Part shown: positions 50,216-58,807 of the stretch, piece by piece
Layout of the letters: each line of letters starts with the position of its first letter
Position numbering within the stretch: position 1 is the stretch's first letter
From: Enterobacter kobei
GTDB taxonomy: Bacteria; Pseudomonadota; Gammaproteobacteria; Enterobacterales; Enterobacteriaceae
Assembly: GCF_018323985.1 (NCBI RefSeq)
Contig: NZ_AP024590.1
Span: 1,922,001 to 1,986,000, forward strand
Length of the DNA stretch: 64,000 nt
Direction of reading: 5' to 3'
Notes under the pieces: generated by a model
Seen by the model: the letters and a program-made list of their open reading frames with translations, nothing else
The model's database searches: none
What the model was told of the DNA's origin: nothing
Position numbers and translations under genes: made by a program

Positions 50216-51064
50216 ATGACAGTAAAAAGTCTTCCGGCAGCGCCGGAGGGGCGGCCTTTTGCGCGCGAAAATCGCGATCTGCCGTCTTCCGCAATGGATC
50301 GCTGGAACGGTGGCATCAAGGCCGCAAAGAGTGATGAAAACAGCATTTCCGTGTTCGACGTCATTGGCGCTGACTGGTATGGGGAGGGCGTGACAGCCAG
50401 CCGTATCGCCGCCGCGCTGCGGTCCATTGGTGGCGCAGATGTCACGGTCAATATCAACAGTCCGGGCGGCGACATGTTTGAAGGCCTGGCGATTTACAAC
50501 CTGCTGCGTGAGTACGAAGGCAAAGTCACCGTGAAGGTGCTGGGCCTGGCGGCGTCTGCTGCCTCCATTATCGCGATGGCGGGTGATGAGGTGCAGATTG
50601 GCCGTGGCGCGTTCCTGATGATCCACAACTGCTGGGTTTACGCGATGGGAAACCGTCACGACCTGGCGCAGATCGCCGCTGATATGGAGCCCTTCGATAA
50701 GGCCATGAACGATATCTACGGTGCACGCACCGGGCTGGATGCCTCGACCATCGACGCGATGATGGATGCAGAAACCTATATCGGCGGCAGCGATGCGGTT
50801 GAAAAGGGGTTTGCCGATCGCCTGTTGTCTGCTGATGAAATCGCTGATGACGATGACAGCCCGGCGGCGGCGCTGCGCAAACTTGATGCGCTGCTCGCGA
50901 AAACCGACACGCCACGTTCAGAGCGGCGAAAACTTCTTAAGGCTTTAACCGGCAGCAAGCCAGGCGCTGCTGCCGATCCTGCTGGTACGCCGGGCGCTAC
51001 CGAAACAATCAACCCTGAAAATATTGCACAACTTGAAAACGCCCTGGCGGCGTTCGGCAAATAA
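50216..51064 (+). CDS. ClpP-like prohead maturation protease
   Basis: 282 residues. The N-terminal ~210 form an S14 (ClpP-like) domain: 'VTVNINSPGGDMFEGLAIYNLL', the nucleophile Ser around 114 in 'LGLAASAASIIAMAG' and His137 in 'FLMIHNCWV'. The C-terminal ~70 residues are a flexible Ala/Pro-rich tail. It should remove the capsid protein's N-terminal delta/scaffold domain. HK97 itself uses an unrelated U35 protease at this position. Confidence 0.92.
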   Translation: MTVKSLPAAPEGRPFARENRDLPSSAMDRWNGGIKAAKSDENSISVFDVIGADWYGEGVTASRIAAALRSIGGADVTVNINSPGGDMFEGLAIYNLLREYEGKVTVKVLGLAASAASIIAMAGDEVQIGRGAFLMIHNCWVYAMGNRHDLAQIAADMEPFDKAMNDIYGARTGLDASTIDAMMDAETYIGGSDAVEKGFADRLLSADEIADDDDSPAAALRKLDALLAKTDTPRSERRKLLKALTGSKPGAAADPAGTPGATETINPENIAQLENALAAFGK

Positions 51065-51073
51065 GGAAAAACC

Positions 51074-52291
51074 ATGTCTGAAGTAAATGAAATTCTGAAA
51101 AAAGTCACCGCCAGCATTGAAGAGGCGAACGGTAAATTTAGCGCTAAGGCTGAAGAAGCGCTGAAAGAAGCCAAAAAGTCGGGCTCCCTCTCAGAGGAAA
51201 CCAAAGCCGCTGTCGATAAAATGGCGTCTGAATTTAACGCACTCCGCGAGGCTGAAAAAACACTTAAAGCAGCGCTGGGCGAACTTGAGCAGCACGTTGC
51301 TCAGATGCCGCTGAACAACGCAGCTAAAGTCGTGGAAAGCGTGGGGCGTCAGGTTATCTCTTCTGAAGCACTGAAAGCTTTTGCTGCAGGTGTTGAAGGC
51401 AACAAGCGCCTGAGCATTCCGGTCAGCGCCGCTCTGCTGACAGTGAATGTTCCTGGTCAGATTGTTGCGCCGGATCGTCTGCCGGGCATTGATGCACAGC
51501 CGAAGCAGCGCCTGTTTATTCGCGATCTGATCGCGCCGGGCCGCACCGAGTCCAATACCATTTATTGGGTGCAGCAGACCGGCTTTACCAATAACGCCAA
51601 AGCAGTAGCGGAAAACACCACCAAACCCTACAGCGATATCGCTTTCGCTGAAAAAATCACGCCGGTTCGTACCATTGCCCACCTGTTCAAAGCGGCGAAA
51701 CAGATCCTCGATGATATGCCACAGCTTCAGTCAACGATTGATGCCGAGCTTCGCTACGGGCTGAAATACGTCGAAGAACAGGAAATTCTCTTCGGCGATG
51801 GCACGGGTGCGCACCTGGACGGCATTGTCCCTCAGGCATCTGCTTATGCTGCGGCGTTCAGCGTGGCGCAGCAGAACGGTATCGATGATCTCCGTCTGGC
51901 GATGCTGCAGGCGCAACTGGCACGCTTCCCGGCTTCCGGACACGTCCTGCACTTTATGGACTGGGCGAAGATTGAACTCACCAAAGACACCCTGGGCCGC
52001 TACATTCTGGCGAACCCGGCGGCGCTGGCCGGTCCTACCCTGTGGGGTCTGCCGGTGGTGGCGACCGAAGCTGCTGCCTTCGTGGGTAAATTCCTGACCG
52101 GTGCGTTCAATGCAGGCGCTCAAATCTTCGATCGCGAAGATGCCAACGTTGTTATCTCCACAGAGAACGCCGACGACTTCGAGAAAAACATGATCTCGAT
52201 CCGCTGTGAAGAGCGCCTTGCTCTGGCGGTGAAACGTCCTGAAGCGTTTATCTACGGCGAGTTCACCGCGCCGGCGCCTGGTGGCGAATAA
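51074..52291 (+). CDS. Major capsid protein (HK97 fold)
   Basis: 405 residues. Residues 1 to ~110 form a helical delta/scaffold domain ('ILKKVTASIEEANGKFSAKAEEALKEAKK'). The rest matches HK97 gp5 along its length ('FIRDLIAPGRTESNTIYWVQQTGFTNNAKAVAENTTKP', 'WGLPVVATEAA', 'DDFEKNMISIRCEERLALAV'). The three residues making the HK97 covalent cross-link have equivalents: Lys184 (HK97 Lys169), Asn372 (Asn356) and catalytic Glu379 (Glu363). A terminator follows, allowing high-level expression. Confidence 0.95.
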   Translation: MSEVNEILKKVTASIEEANGKFSAKAEEALKEAKKSGSLSEETKAAVDKMASEFNALREAEKTLKAALGELEQHVAQMPLNNAAKVVESVGRQVISSEALKAFAAGVEGNKRLSIPVSAALLTVNVPGQIVAPDRLPGIDAQPKQRLFIRDLIAPGRTESNTIYWVQQTGFTNNAKAVAENTTKPYSDIAFAEKITPVRTIAHLFKAAKQILDDMPQLQSTIDAELRYGLKYVEEQEILFGDGTGAHLDGIVPQASAYAAAFSVAQQNGIDDLRLAMLQAQLARFPASGHVLHFMDWAKIELTKDTLGRYILANPAALAGPTLWGLPVVATEAAAFVGKFLTGAFNAGAQIFDREDANVVISTENADDFEKNMISIRCEERLALAVKRPEAFIYGEFTAPAPGGE

Positions 52292-52300
52292 TCCATAACG

Positions 52301-52321
52301 GCGGCCTTCCGGCCGCTTTTT
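52301..52321 (+). terminator. Terminator after the capsid gene
   Basis: Perfect stem GCGGCC (52301-52306) and GGCCGC (52311-52316), loop TTCC, five T (52317-52321). Confidence 0.8.
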
Positions 52322-52338
52322 CCCCAGAGGAAGCTGAA

Positions 52339-52614
52339 ATGAAAATGCGATCCCTTAAGCCGGTTTATTTCAACGGTGTGGTGCAGGTTGAAGGCAGCGA
52401 GTTTGAAACGCTGGAGCAACACGGCCGCGAGCTGATCAAAAAAGGCTATGCCGAGCAGATCAGCGCGATCGGTGATGACGCCGAAGCAAAGGCCAATGCC
52501 GACGCTGAAGAAAAGGCAAAAGCTGATGCCGAAGCGAAACAGAAAGCCGAGGCAGAGGCAGAGGCGAAAGCCAGGGCTGACGCCGAAGCAAAAGCCAAAG
52601 CGAAAACCAAATAA
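52339..52614 (+). CDS. Small protein with Ala/Glu/Lys repeat tail (DUF7302-like)
   Basis: 91 residues. The first ~45 form a compact beta-type domain ('LKPVYFNGVVQVEGSEFETLEQHGRELIKKGYAEQI'). Residues 47-91 are an almost pure Ala/Glu/Lys/Asp repeat ('DAEAKANADAEEKAKADAEA..') that should be a charged helix. Small proteins like this follow the capsid gene in related prophages. A head-assembly role is likely but unproven. The repetitive tail could vary by slippage. Confidence 0.7.
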   Translation: MKMRSLKPVYFNGVVQVEGSEFETLEQHGRELIKKGYAEQISAIGDDAEAKANADAEEKAKADAEAKQKAEAEAEAKARADAEAKAKAKTK

Positions 52615-52623
52615 GGTGAAGTC

Positions 52624-52953
52624 ATGCTGCTGACGCTGGATGAAATCAAAATGCAGTGCCGTCTGGAGAATGACTTCACGGATGAAGACCGGCTGCTGGA
52701 ACTGCTGGCGCTGGCAGCAGAGGCGAAAGCAACCACCTATCTCAACCGCAACCTCTATAAAACCAATGACGAAATCCCCGAGCTCGATGAGGACGGCATG
52801 GTTATTACAGAGGATATCCGGCTGGGGCTGCTGATGCTGGTCAGCCACTGGTACGAAAACCGCAGCTCGGTATCTGAACTTGAAAAATCTGCAACGCCGA
52901 TGGCTTTTGAGTTCCTGCTGCAGCCTCGTCGCCTGCCTGTCTCGGGATTCTGA
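52624..52953 (+). CDS. Head-tail connector protein (HK97 gp6-like)
   Basis: 109 residues: 'MLLTLDEIKMQCRLENDFTDEDRLLELLALAAEAKATTYLNR' and 'IRLGLLMLVSHWYENRSSVSE' are the signature helices of gp6-like adaptor proteins ("DNA packaging"/connector family). It forms the ring attached to the portal. It has a GGTGA ribosome site and starts 9 bp after the preceding gene. Confidence 0.9.
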   Translation: MLLTLDEIKMQCRLENDFTDEDRLLELLALAAEAKATTYLNRNLYKTNDEIPELDEDGMVITEDIRLGLLMLVSHWYENRSSVSELEKSATPMAFEFLLQPRRLPVSGF

Positions 52954-52954
52954 T

Positions 52955-53344
52955 ATGCAAGTCCGATCCACGCGCACAAGCGCAACCTATACGTTGCCCG
53001 ATCCAGGGGAGCTGAATAAGCGAATTCTGCTTCGGCAGCGCATCGATGAAGCCAGTCCGGATTATGGCGTCGCTCCGGTATACCAGAATGAGAAAAAGGT
53101 CTGGGCAAAGGTGCGACAGGTGGGAGCGACCACTTACCACGAATCTGTGCAGTCAGATGGCACCATCACTCACTACATCACGATCCGCATGCGCAAAGGC
53201 ATTACGTCAGATTACGAACTTGTTTATGACGGTTCTGTATTCCGGATCAAGCGCCTGAGGGATCTGAACTCTGCAGGTCGTTATCTTCTGCTGGAGTGTG
53301 AAGAACTCGGCGCAGAAGACCGCAGCGGGGAAATGTATGGCTAA
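52955..53344 (+). CDS. Head closure / head-tail adaptor protein
   Basis: 129 residues from ATG 52955; an upstream in-frame start would lie inside the connector gene. It contains the SPP1 gp16-like pattern 'PGELNKRILLRQRIDE', 'VWAKVRQVGATTYHESVQSDGTITHYITIRMRKGITSDYELVYDGSVFRIKRLRD'. It seals the connector after packaging and provides the tail docking surface. The ribosome site is weak, and translational coupling to the previous gene is likely. Confidence 0.87.
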   Translation: MQVRSTRTSATYTLPDPGELNKRILLRQRIDEASPDYGVAPVYQNEKKVWAKVRQVGATTYHESVQSDGTITHYITIRMRKGITSDYELVYDGSVFRIKRLRDLNSAGRYLLLECEELGAEDRSGEMYG

Positions 53345-53843
53345 GCCGTTTTTGCATGTTGATTTCCGGCAGCCGAAAGAGCTGGTTTTTAACCGGGCAA
53401 AAATGCGCCGGGCCTTTATTCAGATCGGCCAGGTTCATATGCGCGATGCGCGCAGGCTGGTGATGCGTCGTGGCCGCTCGGCACCAGGAGAAAATCCCGG
53501 ATTCCGCTCCGGCAGGCTGGCGCGATCGATTGGTTATTACGTCCCCCGCGCATCGAAAAACCGTCCGGGACTGATGGTTAGAATCGCACCAAACCAGAAG
53601 CGGGGCGAGGGCAACCGCCTCATTGAGGGCGACTTTTACCCGGCTTTCCTGTTCTACGGCGTGAAGCGTGGCGCTAAGCGCAGGAAAAGTCATCACAAAG
53701 GCAAATCGGGTGGTAACGGGTGGCGCGTTGCTCCACGTAAAAACTACATGACCGAAGTGCTGGAGGCGCGAAAGGCCTGGACGCGCTATGTACTGAGTCG
53801 CGCGCTGCGATCCTCCCTGCGCCCTGAAAGGAAAAAGAAATGA
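53337..53843 (+). CDS. HK97 gp10-like neck/tail-completion protein
   Basis: 168 residues from ATG 53337, overlapping the previous stop by 8 bp. It is basic, with 'RDARRLVMRRGRSAPGENPGFRSGRLARSIGYYVPRAS' and 'FYPAFLFYGVKRGAKRRK', the pattern of the gp10-like minor structural family (substituting for lambda Z). It probably joins head and tail. The C-terminus is strongly basic. Confidence 0.83.
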   Translation: MAKPFLHVDFRQPKELVFNRAKMRRAFIQIGQVHMRDARRLVMRRGRSAPGENPGFRSGRLARSIGYYVPRASKNRPGLMVRIAPNQKRGEGNRLIEGDFYPAFLFYGVKRGAKRRKSHHKGKSGGNGWRVAPRKNYMTEVLEARKAWTRYVLSRALRSSLRPERKKK

Positions 53844-54400
53844 AACTATCACTGGTGATCGCCGCACTCCGGGCGCGGTGCCCGTTGTTTGCGGGTAATG
53901 TTGCGGGGGCCGCTGAATTTAAATCCATCCCCGAAACCGGAAAAATGCGTCTGCCGGCGGCGTATGTCGTGCCAACAGAAGATGTGACTGCTGAGCAGAA
54001 ATCCCTGACCGATTACTGGCAAAACGTGACCGAAGGCTTTGCGGTTGTCGTGGTGCTGGATAATACGCGCGATGAGCGTGGTCAGGCAGCAGGTTATGAC
54101 GCCGTGCACGATGTGCGAAAGCAAATCTGGAAGGCGCTGCTGGGCTGGGAACCCGATGAAGACGCTGGCCCGGTGGCGTACTCCGGCGGTCAGCTTCTGG
54201 ATATGGATCGGGGCCGCCTCTATTACCAGTTTGAATTCATGCTGACGCGGGAAATTACTGAAAATGATACGCGGCAGCAGGTCGATCTCAACGCCCTGGA
54301 TGAACTGAAAATCGTCGAAATTGACATGGACTATATCGATCCCGGTAATGGTCCGGACGGCATCATCGAGCATCACACCAAAATCAACCTCAGCGAGTAA
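53840..54400 (+). CDS. Tail terminator-like protein
   Basis: 186 residues. It contains 'VIAALRARCPLFAGNVAGAAEF' and 'LPAAYVVPTEDVTAEQKS...YWQNVTEGFAVVVVLDN', then 'YDAVHDVRKQIWKALLGW', which is the pattern of phage tail terminator/completion proteins in SfV/Mu-like tails. The start overlaps the previous stop by 4 bp. It would cap the tail tube and set its length together with the tape measure. Confidence 0.8.
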   Translation: MKLSLVIAALRARCPLFAGNVAGAAEFKSIPETGKMRLPAAYVVPTEDVTAEQKSLTDYWQNVTEGFAVVVVLDNTRDERGQAAGYDAVHDVRKQIWKALLGWEPDEDAGPVAYSGGQLLDMDRGRLYYQFEFMLTREITENDTRQQVDLNALDELKIVEIDMDYIDPGNGPDGIIEHHTKINLSE

Positions 54401-54403
54401 ACC

Positions 54404-54592
54404 ATGCAAATCAAACCCAAGCGCGGGCGGTCTGTTCCAGACCCTGTCCGGGGCGATCTGCTGCCTTCAGAAGGCCGGAACGTCGAAGAAAGCAGCTACT
54501 GGCTCCGCCGCCTTGCGGCCGGGGATGTTGAAAAAGTCACTACGGAAGAAAAGAAAGCCGTGGCGGACACCAAAAAACAAGGCGGTGAGTAA
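54404..54592 (+). CDS. DUF2635 small tail-region protein
   Basis: 62 residues: 'MQIKPKRGRSVPDPVRGDLLPSEGRNVEESSYWLRRLAAGDV'. This is the typical DUF2635 (Mu gp38-like) sequence found directly before the sheath gene. Its function is unknown. Its stop shares a base with the sheath start (TAATG). Confidence 0.87.
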   Translation: MQIKPKRGRSVPDPVRGDLLPSEGRNVEESSYWLRRLAAGDVEKVTTEEKKAVADTKKQGGE

Positions 54593-56085
54593 TGGTGAGC
54601 TACCCGAATATCCCCTCTAATCTTCGCGTGCCCCTGTTCTGGGCCGAGATGGATAACAGCGAAGCAAATACAGCGCAGGACAGTGCGCCGGCGCTGCTGA
54701 TCGGCTTTGCAGCAGCAGGCAGCAGCATTGAGAAAAATAAGCTTACTATCATGCCATCGGCAGCCCTGGCCGGAAAGGTGGCGGGGCGCGGAAGCCAGCT
54801 TGCCCGGATGGTAGCCAAATACCGTTCTGTTGATCCGTTCGGTGAGCTCTGGATTATCGCCGTTGATGAACCGGCAGGCGATGCTGCCACCGCTACCCTC
54901 ACCATTACCGGCAATGCCCAGGCATCTGGCACGATTAGCCTTTATGTCAGCACGTCCCGCATTCAGGCTGCCGTGGTCACTGGCGATGCGGCGGTGGCAG
55001 TTGCAACCACGCTGGCGGCTGCCATCAATGCAAACGCAGACCTGCCGGTGACCGCCACTGCTGCTGCAGGTGTCATCACGCTTACAGCGCGGCATAAAGG
55101 CTTAGCCGGTAACGATATCCCGTTAACGGTGAATTACTACGGCACTGTGGGCGGCGAAACCACGCCTGATGGGATCACTGTGGCGATCACCGCCATGTCT
55201 GGTGGTACGGGTGCCCCTGATCTTGGTGATACGGTTGCCTCAATGGGCGATGAGCCATTCGACTTTATCGGCACGCCATTCAGTGACGCTGCATCGCTGG
55301 CGACCATGGCGCTGGAGATGAATGACTCAACCGGGCGCTGGAGCTACGCGCGTCAGCTTTACGGCCACGTTTACACGGCGAAGATCGGGACGCTGTCAGA
55401 GCTTGTGGCGTTCGGTGACACGATGAATAACCAGCACATCACGGTTGCCGGCTATGAGCCGGATGTACAGACCTCAGCTGATGAGCTGGTCGCGCTGCGC
55501 ACAGCCCGTAACGCGGTGTTTATCCGCAACGATCCGGCGCGTCCTACTCAGACCGGTGAACTCACCGGCGCGCTGCCGGCACCGGCCGGAACCCGCTTTA
55601 CCCTGACTGAGCAGCAATCCCTGTTGATGCATGGTATTGCGACCGCGTATGCCGAAGGCGGCGTGCTGCGCATTCAGCGTGACATCACCACTTACCAGAA
55701 AAACGCTTACGGCGTGGCGGATAACAGCTATCTGGACAGCGAGACGCTGCATACCAGCGCCTACGTTATCCGGCAACTGAAGGGCATCGTCACCAGTAAG
55801 TACCCGCGCCATAAGCTGGCGAATGACGGCACACGCTTCGGTCCGGGTCAGGCCATCGTTACCCCTGCGGTGCTTAAAGGCGAGATGTGCGCCAGCTATC
55901 GCACGATGGAACGCGCGGGCATTGTCGAGAATTTCGACCTGTTCAAAAAATACCTGGTTGTCGAGCGCAACGCCTCCGATCCAAACCGCGTGGATGTGCT
56001 GTTCCCGCCTGACTACGTCAACCAGCTGCGCGTATTTGCGCTGCTTAATCAGTTCCGTCTGCAGTACGCCCAGGAGAGCGAATAA
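54592..56085 (+). CDS. Contractile tail sheath protein (Mu gpL-like)
   Basis: 497 residues with the subtilisin-like sheath core: 'SYPNIPSNLRVPLFWAEMDNSEANTAQDSAPALLIGF' near the start, 'DFIGTPFSDAASLATM' in the middle and 'ASDPNRVDVLFPPDYVNQLRVFALLNQFRLQY' at the end. A Thr/Ala-rich insert (about 95-200) is typical of the variable domain. It polymerises around the tail tube and contracts on infection. It proves the tail is of the myovirus type. Confidence 0.93.
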   Translation: MVSYPNIPSNLRVPLFWAEMDNSEANTAQDSAPALLIGFAAAGSSIEKNKLTIMPSAALAGKVAGRGSQLARMVAKYRSVDPFGELWIIAVDEPAGDAATATLTITGNAQASGTISLYVSTSRIQAAVVTGDAAVAVATTLAAAINANADLPVTATAAAGVITLTARHKGLAGNDIPLTVNYYGTVGGETTPDGITVAITAMSGGTGAPDLGDTVASMGDEPFDFIGTPFSDAASLATMALEMNDSTGRWSYARQLYGHVYTAKIGTLSELVAFGDTMNNQHITVAGYEPDVQTSADELVALRTARNAVFIRNDPARPTQTGELTGALPAPAGTRFTLTEQQSLLMHGIATAYAEGGVLRIQRDITTYQKNAYGVADNSYLDSETLHTSAYVIRQLKGIVTSKYPRHKLANDGTRFGPGQAIVTPAVLKGEMCASYRTMERAGIVENFDLFKKYLVVERNASDPNRVDVLFPPDYVNQLRVFALLNQFRLQYAQESE

Positions 56086-56441
56086 TGGCAAAGATTGCGG
56101 GTACCTGTTACTTCAAAGTTGACGGTTTTCAGCTTTCGCTGACCGGCGGCATTGAGGTTCCCATGAACACCAGAATTAATGATGACGTCATTGGCCTGGA
56201 TGGTTCGGTGGATCGTAAAGAAACTCACCGGGCACCTTACACCAAAGGCACTTTCAAAGTGCCGAAGGATTTCCCGATCGACAAAATCACGAATTCATCT
56301 GAGATGACGTGCACCTCTGAACTGGCAAACGGCATGGTTTACGTGCTGTCGTCCGCCTGGCTGCACGGCGAAGCTAACTACAACCCCGAAGAGGGCACCG
56401 TTGATATTGAGTTCCACGGTGAAGAAGGATTCTTTCAATGA
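56085..56441 (+). CDS. Tail tube protein (Mu gpM-like)
   Basis: 118 residues: 'GTCYFKVDGFQLSLTGGIEVPMNTRINDDVIGLDGSVDRKETHRAPYTKGTFKVPKDFPI' is the Mu-type tube pattern. It forms the inner tube inside the sheath. The start shares a base with the sheath stop, and its end overlaps the chaperone start by 4 bp. Confidence 0.92.
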   Translation: MAKIAGTCYFKVDGFQLSLTGGIEVPMNTRINDDVIGLDGSVDRKETHRAPYTKGTFKVPKDFPIDKITNSSEMTCTSELANGMVYVLSSAWLHGEANYNPEEGTVDIEFHGEEGFFQ

Positions 56442-56853
56442 GTGAATTACAGTTAACCAAACCCATCCAGGCACATGGCGAAACCATCCATGTGCTGGAG
56501 TTGCGTGAGCCAACTTTCGATGAGATTGAACAGATCGGCTTTCCGTTCACCATCGGCAGCGAAGGCAATATCAAAATCGATAGCTCTGTGTCGCTTCGGT
56601 ACATTCCTGTTCTGGCTGGTGTTCCGCGCTCCTCTGCCAGCCAGATGGCTAAGATTGATATTTTCAAAGCCTCAATGACAATTCTGGGTTTTTTTACCGG
56701 CTCGGGAGTGGACGAAATCTCCGCCAGCGATGCTACAACGTTGCTCACTTCTGGCGAATAAACCCTCTTGAACTGAAGCGGTCGGCTCTTTCTGATTTTC
56801 TGGAGCTTGAGGAAGAAGCAGTACGCATAAGCGAGGAAATAAAGAATGGCTGA
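56438..56853 (+). CDS. Tail assembly chaperone with -1 frameshift (Mu gp41/gp42-like)
   Basis: The zero-frame product (stop at 56759-56761) is 107 residues ('MSELQLTKPIQAHGETIHVLELREPTFDEI...'). A T TTT TTT heptamer at 56689-56695 sits in the correct phase (GGT TTT TTT). Slipping -1 there reads on without stops for 52 codons to TGA 56851-56853, giving a C-terminus '..VAHFWRINPLELKRSALSDFLELEEEAVRISEEIKNG'. The long form is 138 residues. Such paired short and long products are required for tail assembly in many phages. The long form ends 8 bp into the tape-measure gene. Confidence 0.87.
56689..56695 (+). promoter_or_regulatory. -1 ribosomal frameshift slippery heptamer
   Basis: Seven T in phase T_TTT_TTT within the chaperone gene. 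The -1 frame is open from here to 56851 and encodes a helical, charged C-terminus typical of the gp41-42 fusion. Confidence 0.85.
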
Positions 56854-58744
56854 CAGTTTTCAGTTAAAAGCCATAATCACGGCCGTTGACCAGCTCACCG
56901 GCCCTATGAAAGGGATGCAGCGCCAGCTGAAGGGATTTCAGAAGGAATTCTCATCCCTGGCTGTTGGAGCAACTGCTATCGGCGCATCCATCCTGGGTGC
57001 GCTGGCTATCCCTGTAAATCAGGCCATTAAGTTCGAATCTACAATGGCCGATATCCGTAAGGTCGTTGACGGTCTGGATAACGCTGACGCTTTCAGGAAA
57101 ATGAGTCAGGATGTTATTGACCTGTCAACAAAACTGCCGATCACGGCAGACGGTATCGGTCAGATTGTTGCCGCCGCAGGTCAGGCTGGCATCGCGCGAA
57201 GTGAACTTGTCGAGTTTGCAGAAGATGCGGCCAAGATGGGTATTGCGTTTGACCAGACTGCGGCAGACTCCGGTCAGATGATGGCGACCTGGCGAACCGC
57301 TTTCAAAATGACGCAGAAAGATGTTGTCGGACTGGCGGACAAGGTGAACTATCTCGGTAATACCGGCCCTGCCAGCGCAGCTAAAATCTCTGAAATAGTC
57401 ACCAGCGTTGGCTCGCTCGCGGCGGTAAACCACGTTTCAACGGAAAATCTTGCCGCGCTGGGAGCGACCATCGCAGGGATGGGGGTTCAGTCCGAAGTAG
57501 CCAGTACCGGCATTCAGAACTTCATGCTTTCGCTCTCCAATGCCAATACCGGTAATGCTAGAAAGGTCCTGAAAAAAATCGGGATGACGCCTAAGTCTCT
57601 CGCCAGTGGTATGGTGAAGGACTCTAAAGCAACCATGCTTAAGGTCCTGGAGGGGATTAAAAACCTTCCTGAAGAAAGCAAATCAAAAGCACTCGAATGG
57701 CTGTTCGGAAGAGAGTCGATAAAGGCGATTGCTCCGCTTCTTAACAATCTCGACCTGCTTCGCAAAAACTTCGGTAAGGTTGCTGATGCACAGCAGTATG
57801 CTGGCTCAATGCAAAAGGAGTATGACTCCCGCGCAGACACTACCGAAAACAAACTCACGCTGATGCAGAATGGCATAACGGCGGTAAGTCTTGCGCTGGG
57901 TGATGCCCTTACGCCGCAACTTAAGCAGGCTGTTGTTGCGCTCATGCCTTATTTAAAGCAGACAGAAAAATTTGTCAGAGATAACCCTGAGCTGGTCAGG
58001 TCGGTTGCGAAATTCGCTATTTCCCTGATTGCAGTGGGTACGGCGGTCGGGACTGTTTCTCAGGCTTTCAAAGTGCTGAATACGGTAATGAACCTGTCGC
58101 CTGCCAAACTGGCAATTGCTGCTCTTGCTGCCGGAGCCATGTTGATAATTAACAACTGGGACCAGGTTGGGCCGGTTGTAAAACAGGTCTGGACAGAGAT
58201 AGATAAATTTGCTCAGGAGATGGGCGGCTGGCAGACCGTGATCGAAGGTATTGGCGCGATAATGGCTGGATCTTTCGCCATCAAGACTATTGGTTCATTA
58301 CAGCAGGCTGTGACTCTTGCAGGATCGCTGTCAGGCTTGCTGGGGAAAATCAGCCGCTTTGGCGCCATGACCATTACGATTGGCATAGCAATTTCACTCC
58401 TGAAGCAGTTGCAGGATTTGGACAAGCAGGCAAACGCCCAAGGCGTAAGCAAGGGTGATTTTCTGGTTAGCCGGATGCAGTCACAGGAACGGGAGCGAGG
58501 ATATAACGGCTTCTTCCCGAGACTGCGTGAAATTCTCGGAATGGATAACCCCATACCTGAAGGACGCTACGATCCAAGGGTGGGGCTCGATAGGCCATCA
58601 TCTGCTGGCAGGCCTCAGGCCGGGGAGCTGAAAGTCAATTTTGAGAATGCACCGCCGGGCATGCGTGTTGCTACTCCAGCTGGAAACGCGACTCCTTGGC
58701 TAAGTTATGATGTTGGATACAATCGTTTTAGCAGTAACAATTAA
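56846..58744 (+). CDS. Tail tape measure protein
   Basis: 632 residues, short for the family, implying a fairly short tail. It starts 'FQLKAIITAVDQLTGPMKGMQRQLKGFQKEF'. The tape-measure core is 'AIKFESTMADIRKVVDGL', 'AAAGQAGIARSELVEFAEDAAKMGIAFD', 'YLGNTGPASAAKISEIV'. Hydrophobic segments at about 385-430 and 465-520 may insert into the membrane. It fixes tail length and helps DNA delivery. Confidence 0.92.
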   Translation: MADSFQLKAIITAVDQLTGPMKGMQRQLKGFQKEFSSLAVGATAIGASILGALAIPVNQAIKFESTMADIRKVVDGLDNADAFRKMSQDVIDLSTKLPITADGIGQIVAAAGQAGIARSELVEFAEDAAKMGIAFDQTAADSGQMMATWRTAFKMTQKDVVGLADKVNYLGNTGPASAAKISEIVTSVGSLAAVNHVSTENLAALGATIAGMGVQSEVASTGIQNFMLSLSNANTGNARKVLKKIGMTPKSLASGMVKDSKATMLKVLEGIKNLPEESKSKALEWLFGRESIKAIAPLLNNLDLLRKNFGKVADAQQYAGSMQKEYDSRADTTENKLTLMQNGITAVSLALGDALTPQLKQAVVALMPYLKQTEKFVRDNPELVRSVAKFAISLIAVGTAVGTVSQAFKVLNTVMNLSPAKLAIAALAAGAMLIINNWDQVGPVVKQVWTEIDKFAQEMGGWQTVIEGIGAIMAGSFAIKTIGSLQQAVTLAGSLSGLLGKISRFGAMTITIGIAISLLKQLQDLDKQANAQGVSKGDFLVSRMQSQERERGYNGFFPRLREILGMDNPIPEGRYDPRVGLDRPSSAGRPQAGELKVNFENAPPGMRVATPAGNATPWLSYDVGYNRFSSNN

Positions 58745-58774
58745 TTCCGTTACATAATGATGTGTTATAAATAC

Positions 58775-58783
58775 TGATATAAT
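58775..58783 (+). promoter_or_regulatory. Extended -10 promoter of the exported-protein moron
   Basis: TGATATAAT is a perfect TATAAT with the TG extended -10 motif, 24 bp before ATG 58808. No good -35 is seen, as is common for extended -10 promoters. The surrounding stretch is AT-rich, unlike the tail genes. Confidence 0.65.
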
Positions 58784-58807
58784 TAACTGTATTATTGGCG
58801 ACTAAAT

